Of a DNA stretch of 64,000 bases, positions 1 through 13,081 are shown in pieces (position 1 is the stretch's first letter; each line of letters begins with the position of its first letter). The notes beneath the pieces are model-generated. The model was not told the origin of the DNA. It was given only the letters and a program-made list of their open reading frames with translations, and did not search any database. The DNA is from Synaphobranchus kaupii. Its lineage: Eukaryota > Chordata > Actinopteri > Anguilliformes > Synaphobranchidae. The translations under genes and the position numbers were made by a program. The stretch lies in assembly GCA_029718625.1 (NCBI GenBank), contig CM056391.1, positions 27,382,281 through 27,446,280 on the forward strand. Reading direction: 5' to 3'.

Positions 1-1827
1 GGAAAGTGGAGCATGACCACATTGACGTGTACATTTTCTTGTCTTGGTTTATGGGTGAATATTCTGTCTGAATTGTACGCCAGTGACAGATGAACCTTAA
101 GTGCAAACATTTATGTGCGCCTTTATAGCGCATCCAATCCATTCGAGACTTTCCTCAAGGGTTCAAAGGCGAGTTTCGCTTTTCAGATTATGTGTATCCT
201 TGTGCATAACACCGAGTGTGCGAGACAAGCACACACACACTTAGCCACGGGCAATAGCTCTCTTCCCTCTCACCACTGCTGGAGAGTCACATCAGCTTCT
301 GGGCTTGACCGATATTGGCATCTCTCCTGGTGAAAGGCGAGTTATCTGAAGCAATGTTCCACACAACCTCCCCTCTAAGGTTATGGCATGGACATTTTTT
401 CAACACGTATCGACACGCATCATGTTAAATTACAATTTAAGAACAAATTCATCCCAATCAATGAGAATGAGTTTGCACTGCAGAAATTAAAATGGGCTAC
501 AGAACATAGTTTAATGCAAAATCACAGTCAAACACAAAATTTCCTGTGGTGCCAGAACTGCATGTCAATTACTACTACACCGCATTCATTATAGGTACTA
601 TATTAAATTATACTGCCATGGTTAATTAGATGACGAAGAAAATAAATGAACTCGCGGATAATCTTATAGAATTAAGGCAATTTCACATGAATGGCAGCTT
701 GACTACAGAGAACCAGAAAGACAAGAATCTTTCATTACAAATATACTACAAAGAAAAACATAGCCTATTAAATATTTAATCAGCAAAAGTTAATGTCAGC
801 TGGGGGTCAACTGTTATCAGATTCACCGAAACCAAAACAGTCAGTTGCTCACCAAACAGATACATTTACCACTACCCTTATCTTAATTCTGATCAGTCTC
901 GATAAGCCCCCAACTAAAGCAATAACCAGATACATGCAGGGTTATGCTTTCAAAGAACATCATGAATTCAGTTGACCCAAAGGACATACCAGAATCTCCT
1001 GTAATCCAGTACGGTCCGCAAAGAGAAAGTCAATCTGCAATCCTGCATATGGACACCAGCCATTCATAACAGCCATGTATTGTTTTGATTAGATTTGTTA
1101 AGATTGTTCAAGCCCCTAGTGGTTGAGACGCCGGCGTCTCAATTACAAAAAACATCACAAATATGTTGCTAGTTCCACGAGAATACGGATTTTATCACCA
1201 TAAACCACATATCATCATAATCAGTACTTAATATTCTATCAGCGTTCGAAATATCACGTTTCTATCTGCCACCATTAGCTTGTAATTCATGAAAGTAGCA
1301 TGCTATGCTGCTACACCATCTACAATGGACCCGACCACATGTAAGATAGCAGACATTTAAACATATTTGAGAGTTAACTAAAGTTTTTATTTTATCACCA
1401 AAAAATCGTTTACTATCACAGCAGCAAGAAACACCTTCCAAGATCCTGAATACATACAAGTAAAACTGTCAACATGCCACTCCACAGGAAAAAAAACAAG
1501 TGGTATTTGTTTGTCACCACTTAACTTTCTTTTGCTATAAAACGTTCCGGTAAAATATGAAATAAAGCCATAACCTTACCTTTGCTTATGAAGATTAAGA
1601 TGTCCCCTGCAAGAATCTGAGGTTATTTTTTCCCTTGGTTGACCCGTTTTTAATATTCAATCCTCGTTTTAACATGTGTACATGCTCCAAAACGGCCGTG
1701 CGTAAATGACCGAATTCAAAAGACACACTTGTAAATCCTTCAAACAAACGTGATTTTAATTGACACTTATATCATCCAATAGAGTGCATCCTAAGCTTTC
1801 TGAAATGGTATGGCAGTCCCATAGGTA
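1..1827. other. Presumed NAV2 intron, no feature seen
   Basis: AT-rich sequence with stops in all frames and no splice-bounded coding segment recognised on either strand. By position it lies within the long intron that follows the NAV2 first coding exon. Confidence 0.5.
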
Positions 1828-2107
1828 CAGTACCAGTCAAAAGTTTGGACACACCTACTCATAGAAGGTGTTTTTCCCGTTATTTTTTACTGTTTTCCAC
1901 ATTTTGGAATAGTAAAGACATCAAAACTATGAGATAACACAAACTAAATTATGCAAGGACCAAAAAAGTATTAAACAAATAAAAAAAAGTCATATATTTT
2001 AGATTCTTCAAAGTAGCCACCCTTTGCCTTGATAACGGCCTTGCACATTCTTGCCATTCTCTCAAACAACTTCTGTGGTAAACAGGTATTCCACAGGTAA
2101 ACAGGTG
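1828..2107 (+). mobile_element. Tc1/mariner-type element, 5' end fragment
   Basis: After a TA dinucleotide (1826-1827) the sequence begins CAGTACCAGTCAAAAGTTTG and continues with the well-known fish Tc1-type terminal region, including CAAAGTAGCCACCCTTTGCC. It is truncated at about 2107, where a foldback repeat starts, so no transposase remains. Confidence 0.75.
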
Positions 2108-2555
2108 ATGCCATCATGACTCTATATTAAAGGATATCAAAAGACTCCTGATATCTTATTTCCAGGTACTCTTAGAAGCGATACTATAACCTCTGCATTT
2201 GAATGGATCTCTATGGGAATTGGGGGGTGGGACTAGATTAAGCTGTAAATTACACTGGAATAGTATGTAACCCATGGTCGGCTAAATGGCTGTAAGTCAT
2301 CAAGGGTCTGACGTATCAAACAAGCCTCAAACCATCACTCTGCTGCCAGATATGCAGTAGATATGGATGGATCACTTTAAGGGTTGTTTCTCCTGACAAA
2401 TTTTCCTATTGAACTCTATGGAAAAAGAAGTCAGGAGAAGAAACCCTTCAGGTTATCCATCCATATCTACTGTATTTCTGGCAGCAGAGTGATGGTTTAA
2501 GGCTTGTTTGATACGTCAGACCCTTGATGACTTAGAGCCATTTAGCCAACCATAT
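2108..2555. repeat. Foldback (long hairpin) repeat, copy 1
   Basis: Two arms of about 125 bases, 2272-2397 and 2430-2554, are reverse complements with only scattered mismatches and are separated by a 32-base loop. The left side continues outward to about 2108 with no partner in this copy. A second copy at 41739-42110 keeps the outer sequence on the opposite side, so the full element appears to be a near-perfect palindrome of about 650-700 bases. No coding frame is seen. Confidence 0.85.
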
Positions 2556-5387
2556 CCCCCTAAAATTCTGTACACATGTTTGTACAAGTGGTGTGTGCAC
2601 CAAGAAATGTAAAGTATGACCTGTTTTACATCTTTGCCTTTCAGAGGTTCACTGTAAACTAAGAATTACAACCTCGTTTTTTTTTTTTTTTTGCAAAAGG
2701 TTTGTGCATTTACAGCCCATAATGTATATAAAGATTATGAAATGTAATTATTTTAAGCTAAGACACACAAAGGTACAGGGGTCTTCTTCAATTTAAGCCA
2801 TTAAACAAGTGTGTGTGGTGAGCATAACTGTAGTTATAAAGGCTTAAACAGAACAGTGCAAAACAGGCGAAAATTGGCCTCTGCTCAAACAGGTGTTAAG
2901 GAAGCATTCAATACGTTTATATGTAAACAAGCGTGCTCTGGAACTAGTTACACACTGACTCTTCAATAGCGGTGCATGATATGAAGTTCTTTGGCCAATA
3001 TAGATAAACTATATTTGACCGGCTATACTGACCAATGCTGATGATTCAAGCACCAAATTCAGGCACAATGTTAAGCACCCAGTATATTGTATGTGCTCAA
3101 ACAACTATGGGTTGTAAAAGGTTCACTAGACCCCATGGGCTTACCTGGCCTGTATGCCTGAGTAACCATATCCATCTTAAACCTGTTCAAGATTGGCACA
3201 AGTTGACCTAGTCCAAAACAAGCGCCTTCGGTTCTCCAGGTTCCCGATTACAGCTGTAATGTCCATCCCCACCCCCAGGTACCAACAACATGCGCACCAC
3301 TGACTGAAAATCATTTTATGAAGCGTCAATTCATTCATAAATTAGCATATTACATTATTGAAAAAACGTGTAGAATTCCGACCTTTTCTTTACAATAGAT
3401 TAAAATTGGGAGATACCACATTTCAGCGGGGAATCCAAATTAAAAAACTGTTTAAAAGGCTCTGATAAGCATTACCTTTCATGATAACATTTGTTCAAAT
3501 TTATATTTTGTGTTGACCTATTCATTGTACTTTTAGCAAGAGTACAATTAGGATTCACTGTTACTTCAGGACATAAATAATGGGAAATATAGCAGCTCAT
3601 AATTATTTAACAAAGCTAAATCTCACCATCATATCAAATAATGGGAAATTAATTGATTTATGTTGTTCTACAATAATGAATACATCATTTTTAAAGGGAC
3701 ACAATAAGCTAGAAATAATTTTTACAGCAATGCCTCTAAATGTATAAATTTACCAAAAGGGGTAAAGTGGAAATAAAAGACAAAAAAAAAGAAATAAAAA
3801 ACATCCACGAATACAAATCCTCATTATCTGCATTCAAATGTAGGACACAAGCCATACAACACATACAGAAATACAAACACATATAGAAATAGAAGAAATT
3901 ATTATAGCCCCCTGACTTTAACCTTAGTGATTTTCATTCCGTAAACATGGAGTAACAAGTGTGATACTTTCTCAAGTTGAAATTAGATTTATGGTGGACC
4001 TGTTCTAAGGCAGATAACTACAATCATATATAATCAGAGTTGTGTGACAGTACATATCTGCCTCACCTCCATAAAGCGAGTGCAGTGGATACTTGTGTTG
4101 ATATCTTTTTATGAAGCCAGGGAAGAGACTTCAGTTACTCATTTCTGTAGATAAGATATTAGTGGCGCAAAGGCTTTTAACTGGAACCAATTGGTCTATA
4201 TTGCTTTAGAAAAAGTAAAAGACTGGCCCATGCCAACACATGGTTGTAGCTCCACAGGCATCCAATTAAAAACCACACAAGCATCCCACAGGTCCTCATT
4301 CCTACCTCCACACCAGCTCCAGACAGCCCCAAGTCCGACCCAAGGTCCCCTTAAGGCCAATAGTGACATAGGCCTAAGTGGATACGCGCACTTTGTATAC
4401 TGGAATGATTCAGTTGCATCATCATCCTAATGCGGTTATAAGCAATCCACAAGGAAAGAAAAACACCAAACACAAAAAACAGCCATTTACAGAGGGACTG
4501 TGACATGTAAGCTTCAAAGATATAAATTTGAAAGCATACAAATTTGCATTTGTTATCCCTGCCCCTAGTGTTAACTTCAAAAGCATTAAAAAATGCTTTA
4601 AATATCTTTAAATTTAAATATGTACTTTAAATTGATATTATAAATATGTGGTCACAGTTTTAACATAGCCTACATTTTTTTCCCCCTCAATTTTTTTTTT
4701 TTTTTTCACTGGCACTCAAAACTTTAAGCACACATTTTGACTTCATAGGACTTTCAATGATGGTGGAGCATGGAAAGGTTCAAAAATAATTCTCCTATGT
4801 CATATCCTGGTTTTAGTTCCCTTTCATTCATGTGCAGCTCTAACACAATAGGTAGGTGTGACAACATTAGCTACACAATATACAGTTATATCATATCCGA
4901 TTGTGGAAGAATATTCTCTTTTTTTGCAGCCAACAGAGTTGCAGATATACACAAACATCCACAGTAACAATTTGTTAGTAACGTGTGGCTGGTAGTCATG
5001 CGTTTACTTAAATACAGTTAATATCTGAAACAGGTTGCACTGATAGGTTTGATGTGTTCACTGACAAGTAAAATATCCTGGTTGCTCGAGAAGCAAATAA
5101 CAAGCAAGAACATTTTGAATTGTGATGTTACAACTGGTGAAAGACACAGATGTTTACATACTCACGAAAGGGGGTCCTAAATATAAGGGAAAAAATGGAT
5201 AACCATTGACCAGACAGATACCAATAGGATAACTACCACTTAGATTTAGTCTCCCATTAGCTTTAAATACCTACAAAGCACATAATCAATCACAGTGGCC
5301 ACTTGAATGTTCACCATATCTGGGAAACTGCCTGGCAGTGTAGTATATAGAGGCACAAAATACAAATTATTTTTAAATGTCAACAAT
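2556..5387. other. NAV2 intron sequence without recognised genes
   Basis: AT-rich, with poly(T) runs at about 2678 and 4689 and an A-rich tract near 3780. I see no exon, RNA gene or intact repeat end here. Confidence 0.45.
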
Positions 5388-5773
5388 GACCACGTTTACA
5401 TGCACATCATTATTCCGATCTTATTCCGAATACTCAAGTATTCTGGTCATGATACGGTCCATGTAAACACCTTATTCCGAAAGGCGAAACCTGGTTAAGC
5501 CCTTATTCTGAATATGCAAAATCCGAACAGCATAGGTTACGTATGTCGATAATCAGAAAATGAAACCTGTGCTGTTGAAGTCAGCCAGCTAGTTTACTGT
5601 AAATGTCCTCAAAAAGTCTTTATTTCTGTATTCAAAGAATGAAACATGGGTGGCAGAAAATATCAAAATAGCGATTTGTTTGTGTGCAGCAGACAAAATG
5701 AAAGATGAGAGTTCAGTCAGACCAAAGGACAAAGCAGACACAGGCGGAAGATCCTGAAAGCAATGCATTTTAA

Positions 5774-6307
5774 CCCTTTCATGCATGAATTATTACAAAA
5801 CAGGGCAATATTTTTTTCACATCAAACTCCGCATTTGTTTCACCCGCCTAGGTCACATAAATGTGCCCCAAATGGCCCCTTGAAAACATAGACCATACAT
5901 GCAGATTACAACTCTTAATGCATGATGTCCATTTCAGTGGACAGAAGGTTTTTCGTATACAATACAAGAACTACGGTAATTTTTTTACAAATATAACTAA
6001 TTTTGCTCCTTGCATCTTCCCTAATAAGAATATATTTTTTAACATGCTCTGTTCTCTAGGAATAGAAGGTTTTCACAGCTACACCAGAGGGAGTTTGTAT
6101 GTTTCCACCTCCACCTGCCATTTTGACCTTCACTGTATCAAAACTAGAAAAGTCAATAAAATGTAACAAGATGGACCACATCAAAATTTAGGCAAAGGTA
6201 CAAGGAATCTACTCTGATATTTTTTTGGAGATCACAAATGTTTTTCACTATGTTAAAATAGACTTTGAAAAGCCTGTCCACTGCAGTGGACTCCATGCAT
6301 GAAAGGG
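5774..6307. mobile_element. piggyBac-type MITE
   Basis: The 534-base unit begins CCCTTTCATGCATG and ends with its exact inverse, CATGCATGAAAGGG. It is flanked on both sides by TTAA (5770-5773 and 6308-6311), the target duplication of piggyBac elements. The interior has one 101-codon open frame without recognisable similarity, so the element is probably non-autonomous. Confidence 0.82.
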
Positions 6308-6312
6308 TTAAG

Positions 6313-6587
6313 TAGGGCTGTCAACGTTAACATGTTAACTCATGCGATTAATTTTAATTACAGTTATTAATTACAGTACAAGTGTTAAATGGAGGGTGGT
6401 AGATGGGAAATCTGGTCATAGACAGGACGATAAATGGGAAATCTGGTCACAGATCTACACTTACTATGACCGGCACAGCCAAAATTTAAAAAATGCGATT
6501 AATTGTGTTTTAGAAGCTTAAAACGGTTAACTCCATAATCATTCAAAATTATTCGCATGGCTTAAGGCGTTAACGTTAATAGCCCTA
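6313..6587. mobile_element. hAT-like MITE with TAGGGCTGTCAA ends
   Basis: It starts TAGGGCTGTCAACGTTAAC and ends GTTAACGTTAATAGCCCTA, an inverted pair. ATGCGATTAATT occurs on the inside, as in a widespread fish family. It starts two bases beyond the right TTAA of the piggyBac-type element. No clear 8-base duplication is seen. Confidence 0.6.
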
Positions 6588-6823
6588 ATTCTAAGACAAA
6601 ACAATATCAGTGGTTCACACTCAGCTCATTTTAAACACTTTGTGCATAATGAAAGAGTTACTAGCACACCATTCTTTAGCGCTGACCAAACAATGCAAAC
6701 AGAATATTCAGCTAAACATCTATACGGGAATAAGGGTTATTCTTTTCATGACGCACATAAATGGCATAAACGACCCTAACCAAAATAAGGATAGCTATTC
6801 AGAATATGGTGTGCATCAGTGAC

Positions 6824-9124
6824 CTTCAGAGGTGTAAAGATGGTTGCAATACAAATCTGTGTCAGCTGCAGCCTGATCAGATATGACATCAATACGACTG
6901 GCCTAAAATGGAAATGCGGATAATGTGAATTTGACTGCGTTTCAATTGGAAAATGCTATTTGCTTGTAATTTGAATAACAAGGCCCTAATCTGCAGTCAG
7001 CACTTTCAGCTATGAAAAGGGTGTTTAGCACAGATGCTGCATCTAAATTTACAGCCGGGAATGAAAGGGGCCGCACTGACCCCGGCCACATGTTAGGAAA
7101 GTGGGTGATTGGTTCCACTCAATCCCAGACACAGAATGAAATATAGCATTCCAATTGGCTCTACACTTCCAGAATACATCCCAGGGCCACAGTGTTAATG
7201 GCCAAACCACATACGTTGTTTTTCTGCGCATATTTTCAAAGATCACTCGTGTGACTTTACAACCCTGCAATGAGGTATAATCAGTCAAGCAGATGCCTTT
7301 CCAAAAGCAATGAATCATTCTGGTTTTGAATTAGTGTTACTCTCGTTTTCTTATCGGAACTGTGGAACCGCAGCCAAGTATTATGTTAGTGTTGAGTATT
7401 TAAGGGTCCGTTTTCTAAAAAACAGACCCTTGCAGATTAAAGTAAGCAGCTTTAAAACAAACGCAGTAAATAAACCACCGGTACAAAAACAACACTGAAA
7501 CTTCCATATTCATCAATGATGACATTACCCAAAAGGCAAACCACATGGAGCTGACTTGCACAAAGGAGTCATTGGATTAATCACCAAAATATCATGACTT
7601 ATCAAACATAATTTCGCCATAACCTGGCAGAATGTGCCATACGCTCATTGGATTCACTAAATGTAGTTATCTTTCATTTTGGAATGGTTTGTCAGGGAGT
7701 TTGGACGTACCATGTCACATGACGGGCTAGACAACCTTCTATCAAATTTCCTGTGGGCCCGGGCCCACCTCTTAGACTAGCGCATAGAGACCCAGGTTTG
7801 AGGAAATGAGGACGATGGCTCTCCTGCTCTGCCCCGTAAGAAACACAGGGACGAGCATTCACAAGGAGCACGACTGCAGCACTCAGCTCCATTCTTGATA
7901 ATAGTACCCGACCAGTCCTTTGACACCGAGCTCTCTCATCTCAGGTCCCTAATGTCCCAGTGGTAGAGGATGTGGGCAAGCTCGCATCTAGACAGACGCT
8001 CATTGGGTTGTAGATGCCATTTTGTTGGCGTGCAGCATTGACTGCACAGTCCACCCATGTCTGCAGGGGGAATCTTTGCAGCGGCTATACGGACATCACC
8101 CACACACATTTGTCAGAATCCGTTTTCTTGAGATTGCGACCTCAGGTTCTGCGGCTCAGTCAGTACTCGTGAAGCCCGGCAGCACGGTTTCTCCTAATGC
8201 CCTCCCTGTTTTTGCCGCGTTATTGCTTGATGCGATCGTAATAGCGGTTTATGTCCGTATAAAGTGCCGCGTTCAAACAGAAGACATTGTGTTTTTTTGC
8301 CACGGGCCGTAGAGAGAAGAGGTTTTATTCAATGCTGTTCACCCCTTTTCACAGTCATGTCAGTGTTAGGGCTGTGCACCTTAAGGGCATCCTGTGGGAC
8401 AGCTCGGGTAGGTGATCCCAACCCCCTGGCAGTCCATTTCAAAATAAAAGAGAACTCACGTAACCAGTTCCCTGAATGAAGAATGGACTGTCAGGCAGCC
8501 TTGTTGCTTGGTCCCCCCCAAGGGGATCCCACACAGAAGACAGGCTGAATAGTGGGCTTATTCCCCCCACCATGGCTCACGCCAGCTGGGGAGGGCGCAA
8601 GCCTACAGCAAATTTGACAATTGTTTAGCCAATCCAGTCATGCGACATGGAATATCCCACCCCTCAGCAGTCCATTCACCTTCCGTTTTTAGCCATTTTC
8701 CTTTCCAATAAAATTTGACTCATGGAGATACAAATACAGATACCTCTTTAAATATCACCAATGAAAAATCTAATTCATTTCACATTTGATAAAGGGAGAC
8801 AATGCCACTAACGAATACTGATAAAGGATCATTTCCAAGTAGTTTGTAATTTAGCATACAAAGTACATTTCCAATAAAACGTGAATTTATTATGTTCACA
8901 ATGAACCCTGGCAATGACTTTATCATGAAACTGCTTCCAATAAATTGTCTGAATAAAATGCTGCCGCATTGACATGGGAAATTGCAAAGCAGGTCTGCAG
9001 AATGTTAAATCTGTCAGTCAAAAGGTCTACAGATTGCCCCTTGAATCACTGAAAGCATCATCAACAACTACGTGCATTTTTTAAATCTGAAAGGCACGAG
9101 GCCTACCAGTTACGAAGAAGATGC
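6824..9124. other. NAV2 intron sequence, partly GC-richer
   Basis: No exon recognised. At 8400-8690 there are three copies of CAGTCCATT in direct or inverted form around AACTCACGTAACCAGTTCCC, which looks like part of a dispersed repeat but has no clear ends. Confidence 0.4.
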
Positions 9125-9342
9125 AGGGTGTGAAATTAACACCCACCACCAGCCAAATGCTGGTAAAATTTTGATTGTGTCTGGTAAGATTTTCTACTCT
9201 AGCAGCCACTTTGACAGGGAATCAACCAGATTGTGTTATATCGCTCAAGGTAATGTGGTTGGTAAATATTGAAAATGGCTGGTGTTTTTTAGTATCCACA
9301 AGCGACTCTGGCCAGTGGGTGAAAAAGTTAATTTCATGCCCT
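9125..9342. mobile_element. hAT MITE with AGGGYRTGAAATTAAC ends
   Basis: The left end AGGGTGTGAAATTAAC is mirrored by the right end GTTAATTTCATGCCCT. Flanks GAAGATGC (9117-9124) and GAAGATGG (9343-9350) match at 7 of 8 bases, as expected for an hAT target duplication. At 218 bases it is non-coding. Confidence 0.78.
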
Positions 9343-9350
9343 GAAGATGG

Positions 9351-10881
9351 AACTCAAGGCAGCAATAACAAGGCCCTTGTAGAAATATAGTCTGTTTGAC
9401 ACTTTCTCCGTTATAGCAGTACCAATCTTTTTAGATGGATGTCACAAATTATCTTGCTTTTTTCTGTGTACAGGTTTCAGTTGTTGATGGGAGTAAGCAG
9501 CATGTTCTCCAAAGCACTCAGTAGTCTGGAAAATTACAAGACAATAGCTAGCAAAGTGGGTCCCCGAATTAAAATTTCTGCACTACAAATAAAATGTAAA
9601 AAAATATATTGCACCTAATGATGCTAATTATTTAGTTGGGTGGGACAAAGTGATATTTCAACATCATAATACTCAAACCGCTGAAGGTTTACAATTATAA
9701 AAATTCAGGAAGCCCGACACCAAACCTATTTTGTTATGCAAACAATCAAAACAAGCTCGGTGACCACGTCATATCACCTGTCCGACAGATGTCAGACATA
9801 CAAGAATGCACACTGGCAGATAGCACAAGAGCAATGAGAAACAGGAGATCCATTTCAGTTCACCAAACAAATTTTTAAAAAACCGAAATTTAAAAAAAAA
9901 AAAAAAGTACCGTGTGGCGGCAAGAATATTGATAATTAATTTGGGTCATAAAAGAGGCTCAGGGAAACAATCTTACACACAACACTGAGATTTACTTCCC
10001 TCCCACAAAGGGCGTGTGGATGGCTGGATGGACGAACGCCGATCACCAGAGGAGCCGTTACCGTCACTCATACGCACATGGGGAATTTCATAAACTCCGT
10101 GAAGAGGCTACGCAATTCACGTTTACACCAGCTTCATCACCTCAAGACCGATCGACGCTACCCCCAGCTGTCGACTGCAGGTCGCCATGGGGCCGACCAC
10201 CATGCGCTCCCCGCTCAGAAGCTGCAGCAGATGGGATATGTGTGCCCCCCAGAGCAGTCATCCCCCTCCCCTGCATATTAATGTCATTGTCACAAATACA
10301 ATGCCCCATGCCCTTGTTATGTATGCAAGCGCGATCCCTGCAGATCTAACTGGCGGTTTAAAAGCACTTCGGCCGGAGAACAGTCCCTCAACAAAAGTAA
10401 CTCTCTCTTTTTACACCAATCTGATTATCCTCAAATGTGCGTTTTAAACGGATGGTCTTCAGTCTCCAAGGTATAGACTTTTTTTAAAGAATCATCATGG
10501 CACCTCTACGCCGTTAAAACTATCAAAAATATTCGCAAAGCAGAAATCAATTCTTCGACCCCACTGCGCACATTTCCAAGCATAAATCATATACATGAAG
10601 AAATCTTGAGTTGCAGACTACTTGAGTTGCAGAACGAAATGGAAAACCTGTCCCGCCAGTTGCAAGAGAGTTGGACATTTCTGATTATTTGTATGCCTGA
10701 GGAAGTTTGAGCTGGGACCGCCACATCAAAGCTCACACGTCACTGTTCTAAATAGCCTGCGTGAATCATGCACTTTTGTTCCCCAAGCTCCTTAGTGATG
10801 CACGCCCTTTTAAAAACTACCAATGTTCCTTTATCTCAGCAGGAACCTTTAATGGGACCGTTAAGAAGACCCGGCACTCAC
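9351..10881. other. NAV2 first-intron 5' part
   Basis: Directly downstream (minus strand) of the NAV2 coding exon. It contains a poly(A) run near 9893 and a GC-richer segment at 10,010-10,400 with no supported exon. Open frames here lack splice context and similarity. Confidence 0.4.
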
Positions 10882-11212
10882 CCTCTTTTGGTCTTCCAAC
10901 CCGTGCGTCACCGGGCGCCTCCTCGGATGGTGATGCGGGGCTGCCTCTGCTCCCTGCTCCATCTCCGGCTTATCAAATTCTCCGCCTTCTCTCTCCTGTG
11001 CTTAACCAAGAATCTCCAATCGAAAATTCCCCCAAGTGAAGGGAAATCCCAAGTTCTTCGAACCTACAACTCTTCCATCCGGATCTCTCAATTCATGGCG
11101 TCGCCAAATAAACTGTCATGTCAAAGAGCTCGGGGAGAGCCTGTTGTTGGCTCAGCCAGTCTTGTCAGACATGGTTCCACTACTTCAGCTTCAATCCATG
11201 GGGGGTGCTGAC
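10882..11212 (-). CDS. nav2: NAV2 first coding exon (partial gene; coding part 10882-10962)
   Basis: Neuron navigator 2 is a large cytoskeleton-associated protein with an N-terminal calponin-homology domain, microtubule-binding regions and a C-terminal AAA-type ATPase; it acts in neurite growth and cell migration. On the minus strand an ATG at 10962 opens 27 codons ending at 10882, directly before a consensus donor GTGAGT (plus-strand 10876-10881). The peptide ends RRRPVTHGLEDQKR, close to the mammalian NAV2 start KRKPVIHGLEDQKR, and like it stops at a phase-0 intron just before the CH-domain exon. A good acceptor (pyrimidine-rich, CTGTCCAG) places the exon start at 11212, so about 250 bases would be 5' UTR, with short upstream ATGs. 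The next exon, which should encode the CH domain, was not found in 1-10,881, so this intron leaves the window. The residue match and splice site are seen directly; the gene name rests on recall and on synteny with E2F8. A paralogue such as NAV3 is less likely given the neighbours. Confidence 0.78.
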
Positions 11213-12937
11213 CTGGACAGGACAGCAGGGGAGAGGTGGGATCCCAGGTGCTAGCGGCCTCCTTCTCATGGCGGCAAAGGCTGCACACGCTTCTTCGCCT
11301 TCATTGCAAGAGAGGCTATTTAATCCAAGGAAAACATATGATCAGCATAGCTCATTCAGAATGTATTCCTGTTGTGTATCTGCAAATGGCTCAGCTGGAA
11401 ATCAGTAAAATTCTGCAGGAACCCCTGGGAACCAGTCTCCCTTTCAGATTCAGGTCTTCTAATCATGCACACAGGGGGATAATTCAACAGACTTGCTCTG
11501 AGCTGTGAGGTAGAAAAGGACTGAAGTATGAAGTAACTTTTTAGAACATGACAAAGTCCAATTTCACAGACTATGACAGGCAGAACTTTCACAGAACGGT
11601 CCTCTTGTAAATCCAGATTAGCCAATAGAAAACTATAGAAATTATGATCGATCTAGAATATAATATAATTATATATAATAATTTTCTTTGGTTAATTAAG
11701 GTTAGCCTATCTCAGTCAAAGTCACTGTATTAACTAGCCTAGCTACTACAAAATACTGTGTATTTTAGGTGATTCAGGTTAAGATATTATTTAAATATTT
11801 TGAGCAATTGTACGATTTTATAAACAATTGTTGCCTAAACTGTTGCCTCGGGGCGATTATGATACCAATTTACACACCATTCATTTAAGGCATCTGCTAT
11901 CGTTCGAAACGCGCAGCTTTTGAATAGACCAGCTCCTTTGGCATCATTGGAAAACAATACAAAATAGCAGATATTTACCCATTTGTCGGGTAATCCAAAT
12001 AATTGGACCCAGAACGTTAAAAGACAGACTTTACACAGGTTATTACAGTAATGCGCTTGTGTAGCCTACGTTTCAATATCTGCAAAGAACCTTGTGGAAT
12101 TGGTGTAGGCTATCTGCTGCAGCTTCCTCGCGTAGCTAATCGGTCGGTTACCGAGTGGAGGTTATTTTTTCGAGTAAAAACGCAGCCAAGAGAAATAGCT
12201 ATCTACGTTTGTCCGCTTGCTTGAAAGTGCATGTTTTATGCTACATTGCACATTGCGGTAATAGCAACTGAATGCATTTGGGACAAGTAGAAGTTCGCAG
12301 ACCCAAGCATGGCGTTTCAGTTTTAACAGATCATAATAGCTTAATGTCGCCAATTAACAGGTGCAAACTAGTAGGCTAGCCTAACAACGTCCCAGGAGGA
12401 ATAGGCTACTGGACATCTTGATAGCGATCATAACCAAAACTTTCATTTAACACAAGACTGATAATTTAATAAATCATAAAAAACATTAAAAGCATTGGCT
12501 TGTTCGAAAATTTGTATTTTTCTTACATCCCTAAATATGAGATGTTGGCTGGTTACGGCTACGTAGGCTACTAGTTGACTATCCGTACCCATTTCTATTA
12601 AAACTTCAATAAATATTTCAGAAACTGCCTGGGGAAACGGCGAGAAAGCATGCCACTAAACTGACGCATTTTCATTAATTTCAAGTCAGCATTCCAGTAT
12701 TAAAATCCGAACGATAGCTAACTAACTTACTCATAATAGGTTAACACGTCTCTCGTAACATTTGTTCGCCTGAGATGCAAGAGATCGCTGGTGCATCTTT
12801 AGCTGGGACTACGTTAATAGGCATTAGCCTGAAATGCGGACAGCAAGTTAGTCCTTGGCTTAACGTGTAGACCAGGCTACCTACAAAATCAAGTAGCCTA
12901 ACACATTTGAATTCAAAACAATGCAATAACTACTCAC

Positions 12938-13050
12938 CCCAAAGAAAAACCAAAGCTTCCTTCTGAAAGCCGGTTGCCCAGCACATGCTACGCTCCTATT
13001 TTCTTACTCAGGTATGGCAGTCAATGCATTCGCGACAGAATCTCTGAGCC
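12938..13050 (-). other. nav2: Candidate NAV2 5' non-coding exon
   Basis: On the minus strand a consensus donor GTGAGT lies at plus-strand 12932-12937, preceded by CTTTGGG. About 100 bases upstream the DNA becomes GC-richer and carries promoter-like motifs at 13082-13147. This fits a short first exon spliced to the NAV2 exon that starts at 11212. The transcription start is not visible and the upper boundary is a guess. Confidence 0.35.
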
Positions 13051-13081
13051 CGGCCCCGAACCCCCTTTCCTATCGATCACA

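Larger units (their letters stand above)
5388..6823. mobile_element. Possible composite DNA-transposon remnant
   Basis: The left flank (5388-5530) has repeated ATTCCGAAT/TTATTCCGA blocks beside GTTTACATGCACAT, and the right flank (about 6725-6823) has AATAAGGNTA/TATTCAGAATA blocks ending GGTGTGCAT. These resemble the two ends of a common fish DNA element, with two other MITEs lying between. The end assignment is uncertain. Confidence 0.35.

Noticed and set aside
5861..6166. 101-codon frame as transposase
   Set aside because: It is inside the 534-base piggyBac-type MITE but shows no DDD motif or similarity and is far too short.
7049..7318. 89-codon minus-strand frame as a NAV2 exon
   Set aside because: No splice sites at suitable places and no match to the CH-domain sequence expected next in NAV2.
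8400..8690. Discrete transposon around repeated CAGTCCATT
   Set aside because: Three motif copies are seen, but no consistent ends or target duplication could be set.
10014..11408. Cluster of plus-strand frames of 67-147 codons
   Set aside because: They overlap antisense to the NAV2 exon and its GC-rich flank, with no homology and no splice context.
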